Shown: positions 22,775-35,500 of the stretch, piece by piece
Layout of the letters: each line of letters starts with the position of its first letter
Position numbering within the stretch: the stretch's first letter is position 1
Origin: Isoetes taiwanensis
Taxonomy: Eukaryota; Streptophyta; Lycopodiopsida; Isoetales; Isoetaceae
Length of the DNA stretch: 64,000 nt
Reading direction: 5' to 3'
NCBI GenBank assembly: GCA_021234155.1
Contig: JAJEKV010000009.1
Coordinates: 6,681,546-6,745,545 of the forward strand
The notes under the pieces: generated by a model
What the model was told of the DNA's origin: nothing
Seen by the model: only the letters and a program-made list of their open reading frames with translations
Databases searched by the model: none
Translations under genes and position numbers: made by a program

Positions 22775-24585
22775 CTGCCAAATCTCAACCATAGGCTAAA
22801 TTGAGACGTGCTTTACTAATATTAGAAACCAACAACTTTAGATGATTACCTGAATTGAACTTTTGTCTGTATGGCCATGACACAAAATTTCCATGTGTTT
22901 ATCGTACAAATTACATTGTTGAAGTTGTAGATGTCAAGAAACCTGGAAAATTCAATTCTTTTTTGTTGAAGGACGTCAGACTTTATTCAATCAAAGAGTC
23001 AAATACAAGTATAAATGCAGAGACAGGAATAAAATCTCAGCGGATAAGCATGTCTTCTGCCTAGTTGGCTGCTCTCCTGGCATTCAATATTGTTTATTTA
23101 ACCATTGCGCTTACAATTCCGTGAAATTGTAATCACAGTTTTTGCATATGAGAAAATTACATTATTACAAATATGCGAAGAAAATATAGAGATAAACCAC
23201 TATAAATAGAACGTTCAAAACGTTTCAAGTCAGGTAGAAAAGATGTTCTAATCCTACCTAAGAACACTTCCTTAAATGTGCACCTTATAATCTAATCTGA
23301 CTGAATGTATAAATAAAATCATGATCAAACTAAAAACAGTCTCTATATCTGAAGGACGGCTCTATATATAATGTCACATGTCGGGCCTTTGATAACCACA
23401 GCTGCAACTGCCATCATTATCTCCATATGTTAAAGAAGTACAAATGCATGCCCCACAAGGTCTAGACCATCTCTTACTCAGTCTTTCTAATTTTCACCTC
23501 AGATCGTACCACCAAGCATTGAACCATATCGCAAGCAGCAAAGAGAGGCACTAGTTTATACAAGGATGAAGCCTCCTTGGTGGTCATCTTTGCAGCATGC
23601 AGTGCCAAGTATTTACCAAACATCCAATGTACCATCATCGTACCATCATTGTCATGCAGAGAATGCAGAAAATGACATTAATACCTAAATTCCTATTAAT
23701 GAAGCATCCAAATTAGATGGCAACAAACAGCTGCAAAGATACAAAGATTGCAGTCTGAAGGAACAATCTGGCTTTTATTTTCTCACCATTCAAGGTATAG
23801 CCCCATTGGCTCTCATCAATTCCTTGAAGCAGCAGGACCATCCTTCTTGTACGCATCAGTATCTGATGCTACTGTTGTTGTATTGCTGCCCCCTATGAAT
23901 GATGACTCGGTTGTTGTATTACTGCCCCCTATGAATGATGACTTGCAAAAGCTTACTGCAAATATTCTTCCTTCTCAACTCACTTTTTTAAGCACAGGGA
24001 AGTCAGGGAAAGCCTTGGTCGTCGCAATAAATTTCTTGTATTAGTTAATGATACGTAGGTATAGATGACCTAAGCGCTATCCTTATTGCACTCCTTATGC
24101 TCACTCATTATTGCACTATCCTTATTGCTTTTTGTGAATCATTAGAACATAGCATAGTAGCATGAATATGCCAAATCAAGGGCCGTGGAATTTCCACATC
24201 AGACTCCTGTATAAGTTTGCACACCCCATACGCTTATTTATATGTACACACATACCTATTATACTTCAATGCATATACATAAGTAATGAATGAACATCAT
24301 TGGATTCACAAAAGATATGCAAAAATAAATAAGAGTCGCCAAGTGGCATATATTGACCACATGACACAGTACAAAGAGAAGGAGTGCATTTTCAGCAGAA
24401 AGAATACGTCTGAACAACGAGACTCAGCAAACTAGCATGATTAAGAACAGAGGAACTTTAAGAAGAAGCTCCATAAAGGACCTGTGTATCCACAAGATTT
24501 GTACATAAGCATAACAGAAAAGGAACATGAAACATGAGCTAAACCATGTCCAGAACAGATGCCACAACCACTTCACGCCTGCAAG
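22775..24585. other. No gene recognised
   Basis: AT-rich sequence. The only regular structure is the 36-bp duplication at 23874-23945. Confidence 0.3.
23874..23945 (+). repeat. 36-bp in-frame tandem duplication
   Basis: GTTGTTGTATTGCTGCCCCC and the following 16 bases are repeated head to tail. In one plus frame this encodes VVVLLPPMNDD twice. No family recognised. Confidence 0.85.
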
Positions 24586-24589
24586 GTGC

Positions 24590-25650
24590 GAAAATATATC
24601 CTTCCAAGATGCTCCAGTGCGTTATTATGCTTTATGAGGAGAGCTCGCATCAAATTCATGTAACCACGGAATACCCTGCGCTGCTTCAAAGAGACCTTCA
24701 AATCTTCTATATCCAAACAGTGCAACGCTTCTTCCAAATGTTAAACATTGTTGGGCATAGCGGTTTTACATTCCTTGATGCTCATCATGGTCTTTTTTGA
24801 CAGTAGATCTATATCTACATGAAGATGAAAACATTCAAACCTATTGTCAGCTGCAACATGGGCATGCTTCTCAAGCTCTTCATCTGAATCTGTGTCTATA
24901 TTTACAAGAGAGCTGAAAATAACATCCTTATCGCCATCGTTCATAGTATTACCAACATCTGTAGCTATGCCTACATGAAAACCAAACAGTTTGTACATGA
25001 GTAAATGAAATGGAGATGTACTTACTGAGCAGAGAAGGAGCAGTCGCCGAAATTGAGGGGGATGTAAGAGGGGCAGTCAGCCAAGGGTGTGTCTGCAGGG
25101 TGCTCAGGTGCTTCCTCTCTACATTCTTCACTGCCATCTTCCTCATTGCCATCATCTTCTTCGACATCCCCAATCACAGCCTCGGCATCCCAAAATCTCC
25201 TTCTACGCTTTCCCACACGTTTCACTGGTACTATTCCAGGAGGAAGGCCATACATGACATTTCTCATATCGCCGTGAGAGGCATGCTTCGGATTGAGAGT
25301 TAATCGCCACACAACCTCTACGCACTGTTGTGAATTGAAGGCTGTGTTGGATGGCAGGACCCATGCACCACTCAAGACAAATTTCTCGGTGTGAAGCATG
25401 TTGTAGACAGTTTGAATCAGAGATGCATTTAGCTGTCACTTTCCATGATACGACTGGAAATGCTTGGCTTTGACAAAGAGGTTCCTGTTATCAAGTGTCA
25501 CACAATTCTTGATGTCACCAGCTCCGTAGAGTGCACATAAATCCTTACGCTCAATCTGTTCAGTAGTGACAGACTTCATGTGGTGCCTATGATGCATCTT
25601 GCCCATGTCCGTCCGGGTAGAGATAAGGCAGAGGTGCCTACTGCGTTTCA
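24590..25650 (-). pseudogene. C-terminal part of HUH-Rep-type element protein
   Basis: The minus-strand coding stretch from about 25640 downwards includes KDLCALYGAGDIKNCVTLDN, a stop at 25433-25435, then YNMLHTEKFVLSGAWVLPSN, VVWRLTLNP and an acidic tail after a KRVGKRRRRFW basic patch, ending at 25022. A possible 55-bp intron (GTAAGT donor near 25025, TTCATGTAG acceptor near 24973) leads into a further block, down to about 24590, with one in-frame TAA (LEEALHCLDIEDLKVSLKQR). Order and strand suggest it continues the HUH block at 25645-26095, which lies in the opposite orientation. The link to that protein rests on my recollection of fern proteins with both parts, so it needs a search. Confidence 0.45.
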
Positions 25651-26100
25651 CTTTACTAGGAAGGTTCCTGTTTTTGAAGACGGGGGTCTGGGAGGCAGGT
25701 ATTTCCTAAAAATAAGAAGTTGGCAGTGAGGAAGCCTTCAAGAGTCTCTATTCCACAAAGAGATCAGCCCTACTCATTGGATATTAGTGTTACTATTAAC
25801 ATAGGTGGAGTGGATGTATGGGATGATGTATACAATTGTGTGTGTAAGTTCTTGGATATGGAGTGCTTCAGTGGAATCGTGAGCTTAGAGAGAGGGTCGG
25901 ACTTGGACCACCTTCATGTCCAGTGCGTATTTAGAATTGGTTTGGCAAGCCCTATAGCAGTGAATGCAAGATTTAAGAAGGATTTGGGCTGGGATACCCA
26001 CAAGTCAGCTGGTACTATTATTCTTTGTAAAGCATTGAAGGATACGAAGCTGCACTATTATGAGGGGATGTTGGGATACTGTTACAACATGGGGCTCAGA
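25645..26100 (+). pseudogene. HUH endonuclease (rolling-circle Rep) domain, inverted block
   Basis: The plus-strand frame carries the three signatures of a single-domain HUH replication initiator in order. Motif I is LDISVTINIGG (hydrophobic-T-x-N type). Motif II is LDHLHVQCVFRI, with the metal-binding H-L-H pair. A motif III-like segment, YYEGMLGYCYN, offers the nucleophilic tyrosine. Between them lies a rep-like stretch, CFSGIVSLERGSD. Such nucleases nick single-stranded DNA and start rolling-circle replication or transposition (CRESS-DNA Reps and eukaryotic Replitron-type transposons). Upstream sequence in the same orientation (VPVFEDGGLGGR) appears coding from about 25645. Flanking coding-like sequence on both sides is on the minus strand, so this block appears inverted. 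No helicase motif was seen. Dead as it stands. Confidence 0.55.
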
Positions 26101-26640
26101 CGAATTTACAAGCTCGGCTCCATCACCAACAACAGTCCCTGGAACCTCCTCAAAACTGCTCTTGTACATATTCACATCTTCAGACAATGTGAATCCTTTC
26201 CATAAACTACGGCATGCTGCCACTGCACTATTCTCAGGAGGTCTCCCCTCAGCATCTAAATATCCCTTGGACACACCCCTGGCCAGCCTACGAAGAAACA
26301 TCTCCGAAATTAAACAATACCGCTAGAGAAGACGGAGTAGCCATAGCTAGAAATTGAGTGTGCATCCAAACCCCTGGAGGCCAGGCTTTATGCAGAATCG
26401 GGCACAATTTTAGGGCCATTTGCAGAGCAGACTCCAAATCAGGGGGAGCAGCATCTGGCCGCCCGACATGGCCGCCATCTCCCCAAACACATGGGGTCGA
26501 GGATTAGCCGCCTGCCATGCTCGGACAACGGGCACCATGACTTTGCAACAGAAGACCATTACTCGAAGGCCAAATTATTTTTCACAAAACCCTAACCCCT
26601 ATTTCTCGTGCAACCATTACTAAAATCATACTCAAGAGAT
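26100..26640 (-). pseudogene. Likely N-terminal part of the HUH-Rep element
   Basis: The minus strand from about 26480 shows coding-like ESALQMALKLCPILHKAWPP, then after a frame change RGVSKGYLDAEGRPPENSAV, followed by LWKGFTLSEDVNMYKSSFEE and GTVVGDGAELV. I do not recognise the domain. It ends where the inverted HUH block begins (about 26100), which suggests it is the N-terminal side of the same broken gene (inference). Confidence 0.3.
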
Positions 26641-26767
26641 CATTTGCCAACGTTATTGGTTATTTTGGTTCCGCAACGCTAATGGGTGAATCCAGTTTTA
26701 TGTTCGTTTATTTTGATAATATCAAAATAGGACCAAAACAAATTGTAAAAGATAATTCAATAAATTT

Positions 26768-26777
26768 CCCACGTGGG
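26768..26777. promoter_or_regulatory. Palindromic G-box
   Basis: CCCACGTGGG lies about 240 bp upstream of the chosen start codon of the plastid gene. G-boxes of this type are bound by bZIP/bHLH factors and are common in light-responsive plant promoters. Function here is inferred from position. Confidence 0.45.
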
Positions 26778-27004
26778 CGTCATTTTATGCTCCCGTCCTC
26801 TGGTTTCCAATCTATGTAGCTCTGCTCTCCTCAATTTCTCTTGCAAATGAAGTATTCCTGTGCAGTGTGTGTTTTGCCGTTCAGGATTTCCGTTCCCAGG
26901 TATTACCTCTTCAGGTTCTGCGGATTAGATTTAACTATCTTCATAGTAAATTGTCGAGCTGTTTGATTAACATTGCAGGTTATGAAGTTAAGGGCATTCT
27001 AACG

Positions 27005-30000
27005 ATGCAGATGATAGAGAATGTTGTTGGAAGATGCATTATACCCAGGAAAACAGATATTTGTTCAATTTATACTGCGAATCAAGGGCTATCAGCTTCA
27101 GAATTGTTCATCCATTCCAAAAGTGTCAATTTCTTTTCTGGAAAGTCTAGATCTTTGAACAAATTAGATAAACTCTACAGGTTGTCAATGAGACACCAAA
27201 AACTTGAGTTCTTTGACAAAAGGTTGTGCTGCATTTGCTCCTCTCCTTTACATAGTTTATCTGTGGTTGAGTTGCATCATAGGCCATTCTACCACGATCA
27301 TAGGTCACATAAAAGCAAAGTTTCATGGCATAAGTTAGATAAATATTCAACCAATAGACAAAAATGCAGAGCCCAAGGAGGAAACAAGTCCAGCTGGCCA
27401 TTGAGTTTTGGAAAACAGATTGAGACAGATGCACTTTCTCCTGTTGTACGAGATAATGCAATGAAAGCTATTGATGAATGTGGAGGAAGGGTCACTGTAG
27501 GGGACGTATCTACAAGAGCAGGTTTGAAACTAAGTCAAGCAGAAACTGCATTGAAAGCTCTTGCAGCAGATTCGGGGGGCTTTTTGGAGGTGTATAATTT
27601 GATGCTTCATTTGGCGTGCATGGTAGTCAAACTTCAAGTTGTTCATGACACTCTTTAGTAAATTGCTATTTCTTTCTTCTAGGTTTCAGATGAAGGCGAT
27701 GTGCTTTATGTTTTCCCTAAAGATTACCGATCTAAGCTCTTGTCCAAATCATTGCGATTAAAGTTTGAGCCCCTATTTGACAAGCTTAAGGTGAGGTGAG
27801 ATCTATTCCATCCTTTGCCCATTTCTTATTAAAGTAGTATAAACAGTACTTTGCGAAGTAAAAGTGTTTCTCCGTTATTCAGGCCGCAGGAGAATACTTC
27901 ATAAGAGTTTCATTTGGGACAACTCTTCTTGCATCAATTGTTGTGGTTTATGGCTCAATTCTTGTTCTTCTTACTTCTATGAAAAGGTCTGAATCAATTG
28001 ATTTTATTTTTTACTTTACTTATATGCTTCGTTGTCTATTATAGATGGAAACTGCAGATTGTATATGAGACATTATGTGTATCTTTTTATACAGTGAAGA
28101 CAATAATCGGAGTAATCGGGGAGGATATGCGTCAAGCCAGAGATCCTATGGTTCTAATTTCAATCTTTTCATAAGTCCGTCTGACTTATTCTGGTAATTT
28201 TTATCTAATGGGACTGAGTGAGCATCTGACTAGAATAATGTTTTCTTCATAAGTAGGAAGTAAAGAAAGTTAGAATAGTAAAGAAAAGCCTTATAAGTTG
28301 AGGTCAGTCGTAAGGTGACATGTTGATGGTCACATCGCAGAATGAATAAAATTGCAGCTTTTGCCATTCACCATATTGGCCATCATGTATCATTGGATGT
28401 ATCTGGAAATGATGTCACTGCTCAGCCCTATCTATCACTGAACATTTTAGTTTGCATAAGTGAAGATTGAAATAATGGTAAAGATGCAATATTCCTGCGC
28501 AAGTCCCTACATGCTCTTTTGCTTGTGCAGCATTTAAAATATGGTTTTCCATTGTGAAAGGTACTGGGACCCACTTTATTTTCGGAGAAGGCGAGCAAGA
28601 GGAGGCGGCATGAATTTTCTGGAATCAGTGAGTTTTAACTAAAGTTCTTGTATTAGTTTTTCCATTGCAGTATGTAACCAAGGAAAATATGACATAATTC
28701 TTTTTGGAATTGCTGTAGGTTTTTTCTTTTGTATTTGGTGATGGCGATCCAAATGAAGGTCTTGAAGATGTCAGATGGAAGGCAGTACGTAGATCTAATC
28801 TGTTGCATGGTGTCTATAAATAGAAAAACAACTTTTCTTCTCACAACTTTATCATTTCTCCCATGGAGGACAGATATTATAGATATGAAAAGAAGGCATA
28901 ATGTACAAGAAGATTGCCGTTCATAGTGAAGAGAGATCCTTGTAACATTTATTGCAGAAGGACATGCTAAGTCTGTAAATTCTTTTCATTGTGGATGTAG
29001 AGTATTTTAATTTTATGTATAGACATTATAGAAGCTAAACCAGCTACTGTTTGAGACCTCAATACATTTTGCATATCCACATCATGTATATTTGATGTCT
29101 ATACAAACGTCTATAGCATTGATTCAGCCATATTGTTATGCCAATTGATATAAAATGTTGTTAAAATGATTATGTATTTAAAATGAAGTGATTTTGCATT
29201 CCAAACTTATGTCATTTATCAGATTGGAGACCGAATTGCAAACAAGGGAGGAGTAGTGACAGCTGAGGAGCTTGCTCCTTTTGTTGATGTTTCTTCTTCC
29301 AGTGAGGTAAGTGAATAGGCACAATTAAGGTTGTACTTTGTGATTATGAGCATGTCTTGGTTTGTTTTCAGGACGATGAATCCTTTATTTTGCCAGTACT
29401 TTTGCGTTTTGATGGGCAGCCTGAAGTTGATGGCAAGGTATATGCATAACTGGTCCATGCTTTATTGATGACCATATGAGAGAATAATTGTCCATAACTG
29501 TGATTCTATAAGTATGTGACCTGATGCAATATAGTGCAATTTGGTCCTCACAGTCCATATATTGTTCAGGGCAACATTCTATACCGATTTCCTTCTCTTC
29601 AGCGCACAGCAACGACATGGTTTGGGCAGAAAAAAGAAGAACTTAAATACTTTATGGAGAACGTCTGGAATTTCAGGTGATAAAAAAGTCCTCCTTTCTG
29701 CCATGGGTTAAATGTGTAAGAATTTGACCAAGCACGCACGTGGATGTGGTAGCATGTGTGATTAACATTCATCCCTTTGAGCACTTTATACGTGATCTAT
29801 TATGGTTCTTACAGCATGAACCTTTTTTGCTTAGAATTGTAGAATTTACCTAAATATAATGCTAGAAGAGATTTTCTACTTTGTGGGGCAGCAAAGCTAC
29901 TCAGATGGAGCGGGCATTGGTCATTGGATTGGGAGCGTTCAATCTTCTTGGAGTTATTATATTGGGAACCTTGTTGAAGTATGCAATGCCTTTTCCTTTT

Positions 30001-30746
30001 GCTTGCAGACTTGTTCAGTTTGATAGTTAATGCTGACATCTTCCAAATTGTTAACAGTGACTTTTCAATGGTGGGACAGATGCGGGGCGTTCTTCCAGTT
30101 GTTGCAAAGTTTTTTCCCGTGCTTCAAGTATGTCATAGGCACTTCATGTGCAAACAATATAGCCAAAATGGCATATGATGTTTTGGCTTCATTTTAATGA
30201 TTTTCTTGTTATAAAGGTGACGTTTTGAATGTCAGGAATTAGTGTTGGATGCCAATTACATAAAGCTGATGGATTTGCATGCAGTTATATACAGTGGCTT
30301 TTTTTGCAATTCCTTTCGTTCGATGGTTACTGTTGCAAAAGAAAAATACAGAAATCAGGGAACGAAATCGTGCACGAATGGAGCGCGCAATGCTTTTGGA
30401 TCGTCCACCTCCTTCTCTACAGGACAAGGTAATGCATTATATCTCAAGCAGAATGTAAATTTATGTAAATTTCGAAGTTATTTGTTCTGTAATAGACATT
30501 GTAGCTCTTTGGTTCTGCAAAGGACCTTAATTATGACAGAAAGGAAAATGAAGATAGCCTGGAGTGTTTATACTAAGCTGTCTTGTTTGTTGAGTGCAGC
30601 TAAGAAATGCTCGAGATATGGCAAAACGTACATTCATAGGGAAGGAACGAATTATATATTCTACGGAAAAGGACATGCAAGAACAGGATATTGAAGCCCG
30701 TGAGTGGGAAAAACAATTTGAGGAGAAGTACAAGGAGACCAATTGA
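27005..30746 (+). CDS. Plastid membrane protein, At5g03900 family (13 exons)
   Basis: Intact gene. Coding exons: 27005-27589, 27683-27790, 27883-27986, 28095-28193, 28561-28627, 28719-28784, 29223-29306, 29372-29437, 29570-29676, 29892-29978, 30058-30127, 30285-30428 and 30600-30746. All introns are GT-AG and the exons total 578 codons including the stop. The first ~140 residues look like a plastid transit peptide. Next come a winged-helix-like segment (RVTVGDVSTRAGLKLSQAE), VLYVFPKDYRSKL, and a first membrane helix in exon 3 (TTLLASIVVVYGSILVLL). Then come DLFWYWDP, SVFSFVFGDGDPNEGLED and PVLLRFDGQPE. A second helix lies in exon 10 (GLGAFNLLGVIILGTLL) and a third possible one in exon 12. The C-terminus is charged (DMAKRTFIGKERIIYSTEKD). 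Arabidopsis At5g03900 is listed as an iron-sulphur cluster biosynthesis family protein of the chloroplast; its biochemical role is not established. The start at 27005 follows a probable 5'-UTR intron acceptor at 26978, and an upstream in-frame start at 26867 is less likely. Confidence 0.93.
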
Positions 30747-30976
30747 ACATTTCTCTTGATCAACTTGATGTCTCACCTAATTGCTAAAGCAAAAAAATAT
30801 ATCAATTTACACTTCATTCTTGTCCCTTCCCATGTTGATATGATTCTAGGGAAGAAGGAAAATGAGGTGGCGCATATGGCAATAATTGGCTAAGGGGGGT
30901 TATATAATGATTTGCCTTACGTTCAATGATAATATCAAAACTACCAGTTCTACCATAGAAGTCACAATCTCCTCTA

Positions 30977-32434
30977 TCTAATATAATAAAGAAATAGTGT
31001 CCGTGAGTTAGTGAGTTAGTGAGTTAGTGAGTAACCAATATAATAAAGAAATAGTGTCCGTGAGTTAGTGAGTAACTCCACCCACATCGACGGCTCACGA
31101 GGCGCCACGTGGTGCGCTCTCGGTCGTCAGATCCTTGAAAGTTCTAGAGGAGGCGCCATGTGGCGCGATCTCGGCCGTCAGATCCTTGAAAGTTCTAGAA
31201 GCTTCTAGAAGGTCCTAGCTTCTAGAGCGCTCTGGAGGCTTCTGGAATCTTCCAGGAAGTTCTATAACATTCTAGAAACTCCTATAACATTCTAGAGGCA
31301 AATGCTAATAGATAGTGGGTGTAAGTATGCTCCCCATGGATGATGCTCCTATACGTGTGTATAAGCTCCACATGGGTGAAACTTTGAAGCAGTAATCTCC
31401 TCATGAGTGATACTTTGGAATTGATAATGAAATAGAGGGCTCAGTAGCAGATGTAGTAAAGATCCTCATAGGATGTGGTATGGGTCCTTATAGGTGTATG
31501 TGTGAGTATGCTCCTCATGGGTGATGCTTTGGAATTGGTAATAGAATAGGGGGCTAAGCAGTATGTAGTTGGAATTGCAAGTGATCTCCTCATGAATGAT
31601 GCTTTAGAATTGGTAGTAGGGCATGTGTGTGACTTTAAAATTAGGGCAAGAGCATGGGTAGGAGAGCATGTGTATGTATGGACTTGCATGGTAGTAGGTG
31701 CAAGTAAACTCCTCATGGATGATACTTTAGAATTAATAATAAGGCATGTGTGTGTATAAACTTGCATGGCAGTAGGTGGAAGCAGGCATGCGTTGAACAA
31801 TGGATGCTGAGTAAGATGGGTAAGAAGAGCATGGGTAGGAGAGCATGTGTATGTATGGACTTGCATGGTAGCAGGTGCAAGTAAACTCCTCATGGATGAT
31901 ACTTTAGAATTAATAATAAGGCATGTGTGTGTATAAACTTGCATGTTGAACAATGGATGCTGGGTAAGATGGGTAAGTTCCTTGAGGGTGAAAGCATGTT
32001 AGGGTGTCCCTTAAAAAGTATTATTTAGTGACTAAAAAAGTACCTAAAAAGGTACCCAGGACTGGGTACTGGGTACCTGTGTAATATGTCAATAAAAGGT
32101 ACATTTTAGAACTTTTATATAAATTTTGGGCTTAGATAGCATTATATTTATCTTACCTTTAAATATTAACACGTCCTTGACTTTTATTTTGGACTTTTGT
32201 ACTAGTTTTAATGAAAAGAAAAATGAGAAAGTACCCAGTTCTGAAGTACCTAGTGTATGTACTTTTGCAGGTTCCAAAAGTGGTACACCCTAACATGCTT
32301 TTACCCTTGAACACATAGGGGTGTTGTACTTTGGATATTAAGAAACATAGATAGAGAAGAATGGGTCCAAACCGAGGCGAGGCCCCGGAGGGGCTGAGCC
32401 GAGGAATGGGTGCAACGGCCGGGCCCTTTTCTAG
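30977..32434 (+). mobile_element. Helitron-like non-autonomous element
   Basis: It begins TCTAATATAATAAAGAAATA just after an A and runs into GTGTCCGTGAGT repeats, a typical Helitron 5' end. It ends in a GC-rich segment (GCAACGGCCGGGCCC) followed by TTTTCTAG|T, matching the CTRR-T rule. A second 5'-end-like copy starts at about 31036 inside it. The middle is a minisatellite-like region (31320-31960), and no Rep/helicase gene is present. The sequence around CGCCACGTGGTGCG occurs here and again at 32585. Confidence 0.55.
31320..31960. repeat. Degenerate minisatellite, including a 177-bp tandem pair
   Basis: The phrase CTCCTCATGGGTGATGCTTT, with variants, recurs at about 31398, 31511, 31708 and 31887. 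A 118-bp segment starting AGAGCATGGGTAGGAGAGC is nearly identical at 31649 and 31826. A minus-strand frame across it is repetitive only because of this structure. Confidence 0.75.
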
Positions 32435-32589
32435 TATATAATAAAGAAATAGTGTCCGTGAGTGAGTATATGAGTGAGTAGCTCCATCCTTAGAAGTCAC
32501 AATCTCCATATAATAAAGAAATAGTGTCCATGAGTGAGTATGTAAGTGAGCGAGTGACTCCACCCATGTCGACATTCGAGAGGTGCCAC

Positions 32590-35500
32590 GTGGTGCGATC
32601 TTGGCCCTTCTGTTTTCAATCTGATTTGCCCCTTAAAGACCCAAAAGTGTGGACCGCCTATGCTCGGACACTCCTAGATGTGGGAAAAGCAGATTTGCTT
32701 GACATTGGATTGCAGCCCCAACCCCAACCCTCCTCTCTTTTCTCCACTTCTCTTATCCGAGAAGCTATAGGCAAATTGAACACTGGAAAAGCAAAAGATT
32801 GTGAGGATCTGCAGGCTGAATTTCTGATCCATGGAATGGATACCCTTGCGCCTATTGTGGCAGATTTATTCAATGAGATAATATGCTCAAGCTTTCCAAA
32901 AGCATGGACCATTAATATCATCAAGCCAATTTTTAAGGCTGGAGACCCAATGAATCCAAACAACTACCGCCTTATAATGATTGGACATGTCATGGCAAGA
33001 TTATATGGATGTGCATTGGACTTGATTATCAGTGAACACGCGGAGATAAACCTTCTTAGAGCAAAGGGTCAGGCCGGTTTTAGGAGAAATTTCTCAACAA
33101 TAGATCATATCTTTACCTTGCGGTCTATCATTGAGGAAGCTAAAGCAAAGAAAACAAAAGTTTATTGCTGCTTTGTGGATTTCCATAAAAGCCTTTGATC
33201 TGGTCCCTCTAATCGCCTATTTCATAGACTTCTTGGCGACCGGGATTGTCGCATCAAGTCATATGGGCCGTTTTGATGCTCTATGAAAATGTTTTGGGAA
33301 GAATTAAAGTGGCTGGGGGCTGGTCGGATGACATAAGGAGCACAATTGGGGTCAAACAGGGCTGTCCCTTATCCCCTACACTCTTTGGTGTGTACATTGA
33401 CGAGCTGGAAAGCTTCATAGCAGCGCTTGGAGGTGCTGGATCTGCTTTAGCTGATGCATGCATATCCATCCTTCTATATGCAGATGATGTGGTCCTTATA
33501 TCCTCTTCTCCTGAAGGCCTTCAACATCATTTAATGGCGCTTGAGAAATTTTGCGCTAAAAGAGAGCCTAAAGTGAACTTGGACAAAACTAAAGTGATGG
33601 TTTTCAACACATCACATGCTTGCATGCATCGCAACACCTTCTTTTTCATGAATCAACAAGTGGAAGTGGTCTCTCATTATACTTACTTGGGGGTGCAATT
33701 TAAGGGTCCCGTCTTTAGCATGAAAGACGCAGCATATGACAGACTCACAAAGGGATATGCCTCGCTTGCAATGCTAGAGAAGAAATGTTTCAAAGCAGAT
33801 TTAGAATGGGGTCATATAGAAAGACTGCAAATCTATTTTCTAGAATTAGATACCTTTAAAATATATCTATTAGCCGCTCGAATGGTTTCTTGGCGCTCCG
33901 CCTACGTCTGCGGCTAGGGCGGCAACAGAGAGAGGAGACCGCCCTCCTCTCTCTCTGTCCGGCACTGCTACAACCCCCTTGCAATTTCGAAATCATGCTT
34001 GGATGCTAGTGGGGTTTGCCGATGATTTAGGAGGTTCTTTTCTCCAAAGATTTTGCCGGCTTTGATTCGAAGCAGCTTCAAGGCGGTCTTTTTGGTTCAC
34101 GCTGGTAAGCCACTAACGTGGCCTTTTGCTCTCAATCTTTTCAACAGGAATGATGATTTTGCTACAGCAAATCACACTGAAAGGGCACATAGCCTATAAG
34201 GTGGAGCATAATGAAGCGAGAATTAGAAAGAAAGTTGTTTTGGATTTTTGTAAGCAGTCTTTTCAGTTGGATCTTCTGATTAGACGGTTTTTTCCCCTCC
34301 TCTTGCTCTTTCTTGCTAGCAGAAAGATTTAGGGATGCTTTCTTGGAAGGAGCCAGAGTAAGTTCTGGATCATAATTCTACAGTTTTAAAACAGGATGTA
34401 AGACTTATTTGAGATTGCCGAGCTAGGGATCTAATTGTGTCCAGAAAGATGCTTCCATATCAAGACCAGATATTATAAACAAAACTTTAGAGGGGAGTTT
34501 TGGTGGCTGGGCTGTGTGTCTAGCTTATTACAGGTAGGCTGACTGGCGCATCCCGACAATGCAGCATCTCCTTTTAATCTCACATTTGGTAGTAAAGTTG
34601 CAGAATTTGATCATAATTTGAAGCATATTGGCTTCTCTGAGCAGTGCGGGAGATTGTTCAGGTTACTCTTCGTCTCTTTTCTCTTCATTTCTAATTCTGC
34701 AAGAGGTTTTTTGGAGCATTCAGGATTGTCTGCAGTTTATGGAAAATGGGAATTTGACTCCTGTAGTATTCTATTTAACTGAGAAGATGTTGGTACTGTA
34801 GTATTAGTTAGATAGAAGAAGAAGTTGAGAGAGACTCATGAGTACTGTAACTGCAGATATAACTCAGATCCATGTGGGATCCTATACACTTAAATTATAT
34901 CTGATCCATGAGGGATCTTTGTATTGTAATTCTTCCAATCTGATCAATACAAAAAGTTCTTACCTTCAAAAAAAAAAAAAAAATCTATTTTCTGTCCAAA
35001 ATGATTATGAGCAAAGCATCTGTGCCAGCCACTCCGCTTCAACTGGACGCAGCATTCCAGTTAGTCTCCTTTTTGCACAAAGTACACCAACTCGGGTCCT
35101 CGCAGTAGGGCCAACGCAGGCTTCCATGGATTGCTCTCAAGAGCTCCAAAGATTTGGCTGAAAAGGGAGTGCAGGAATGTTGGTACGCAAAAGCATCGCA
35201 ATGGCCTGCCTCTTTAGGATTTGGCTTGGGAAACCTGCCTCCCTTTCAACATAACATGGCTGCAGCTAATACTGCGATAAAACCTAGAGCAAAAAAGAGA
35301 CTCAAAAGATATAAGAATCAGCTCATACGGCACGATCTGGAAATTTTATACATATCAAAGACATGGTTAACTCCAAGTGATCTTCCTACCAAGATGCAAT
35401 TTTACAAAGGTCACTTTCTTGAGTTCAATGAAGATGGGTTCACAGAGCGATCAGGATATTGAATATTCACCTTGCACATAAAGTGAGACATGCTATCGGT

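Noticed and set aside
31441-31953. 170-residue minus-strand ORF with repeated MQVYTHTC phrase
   Set aside because: The protein repeat mirrors the DNA minisatellite; no start context or family support.
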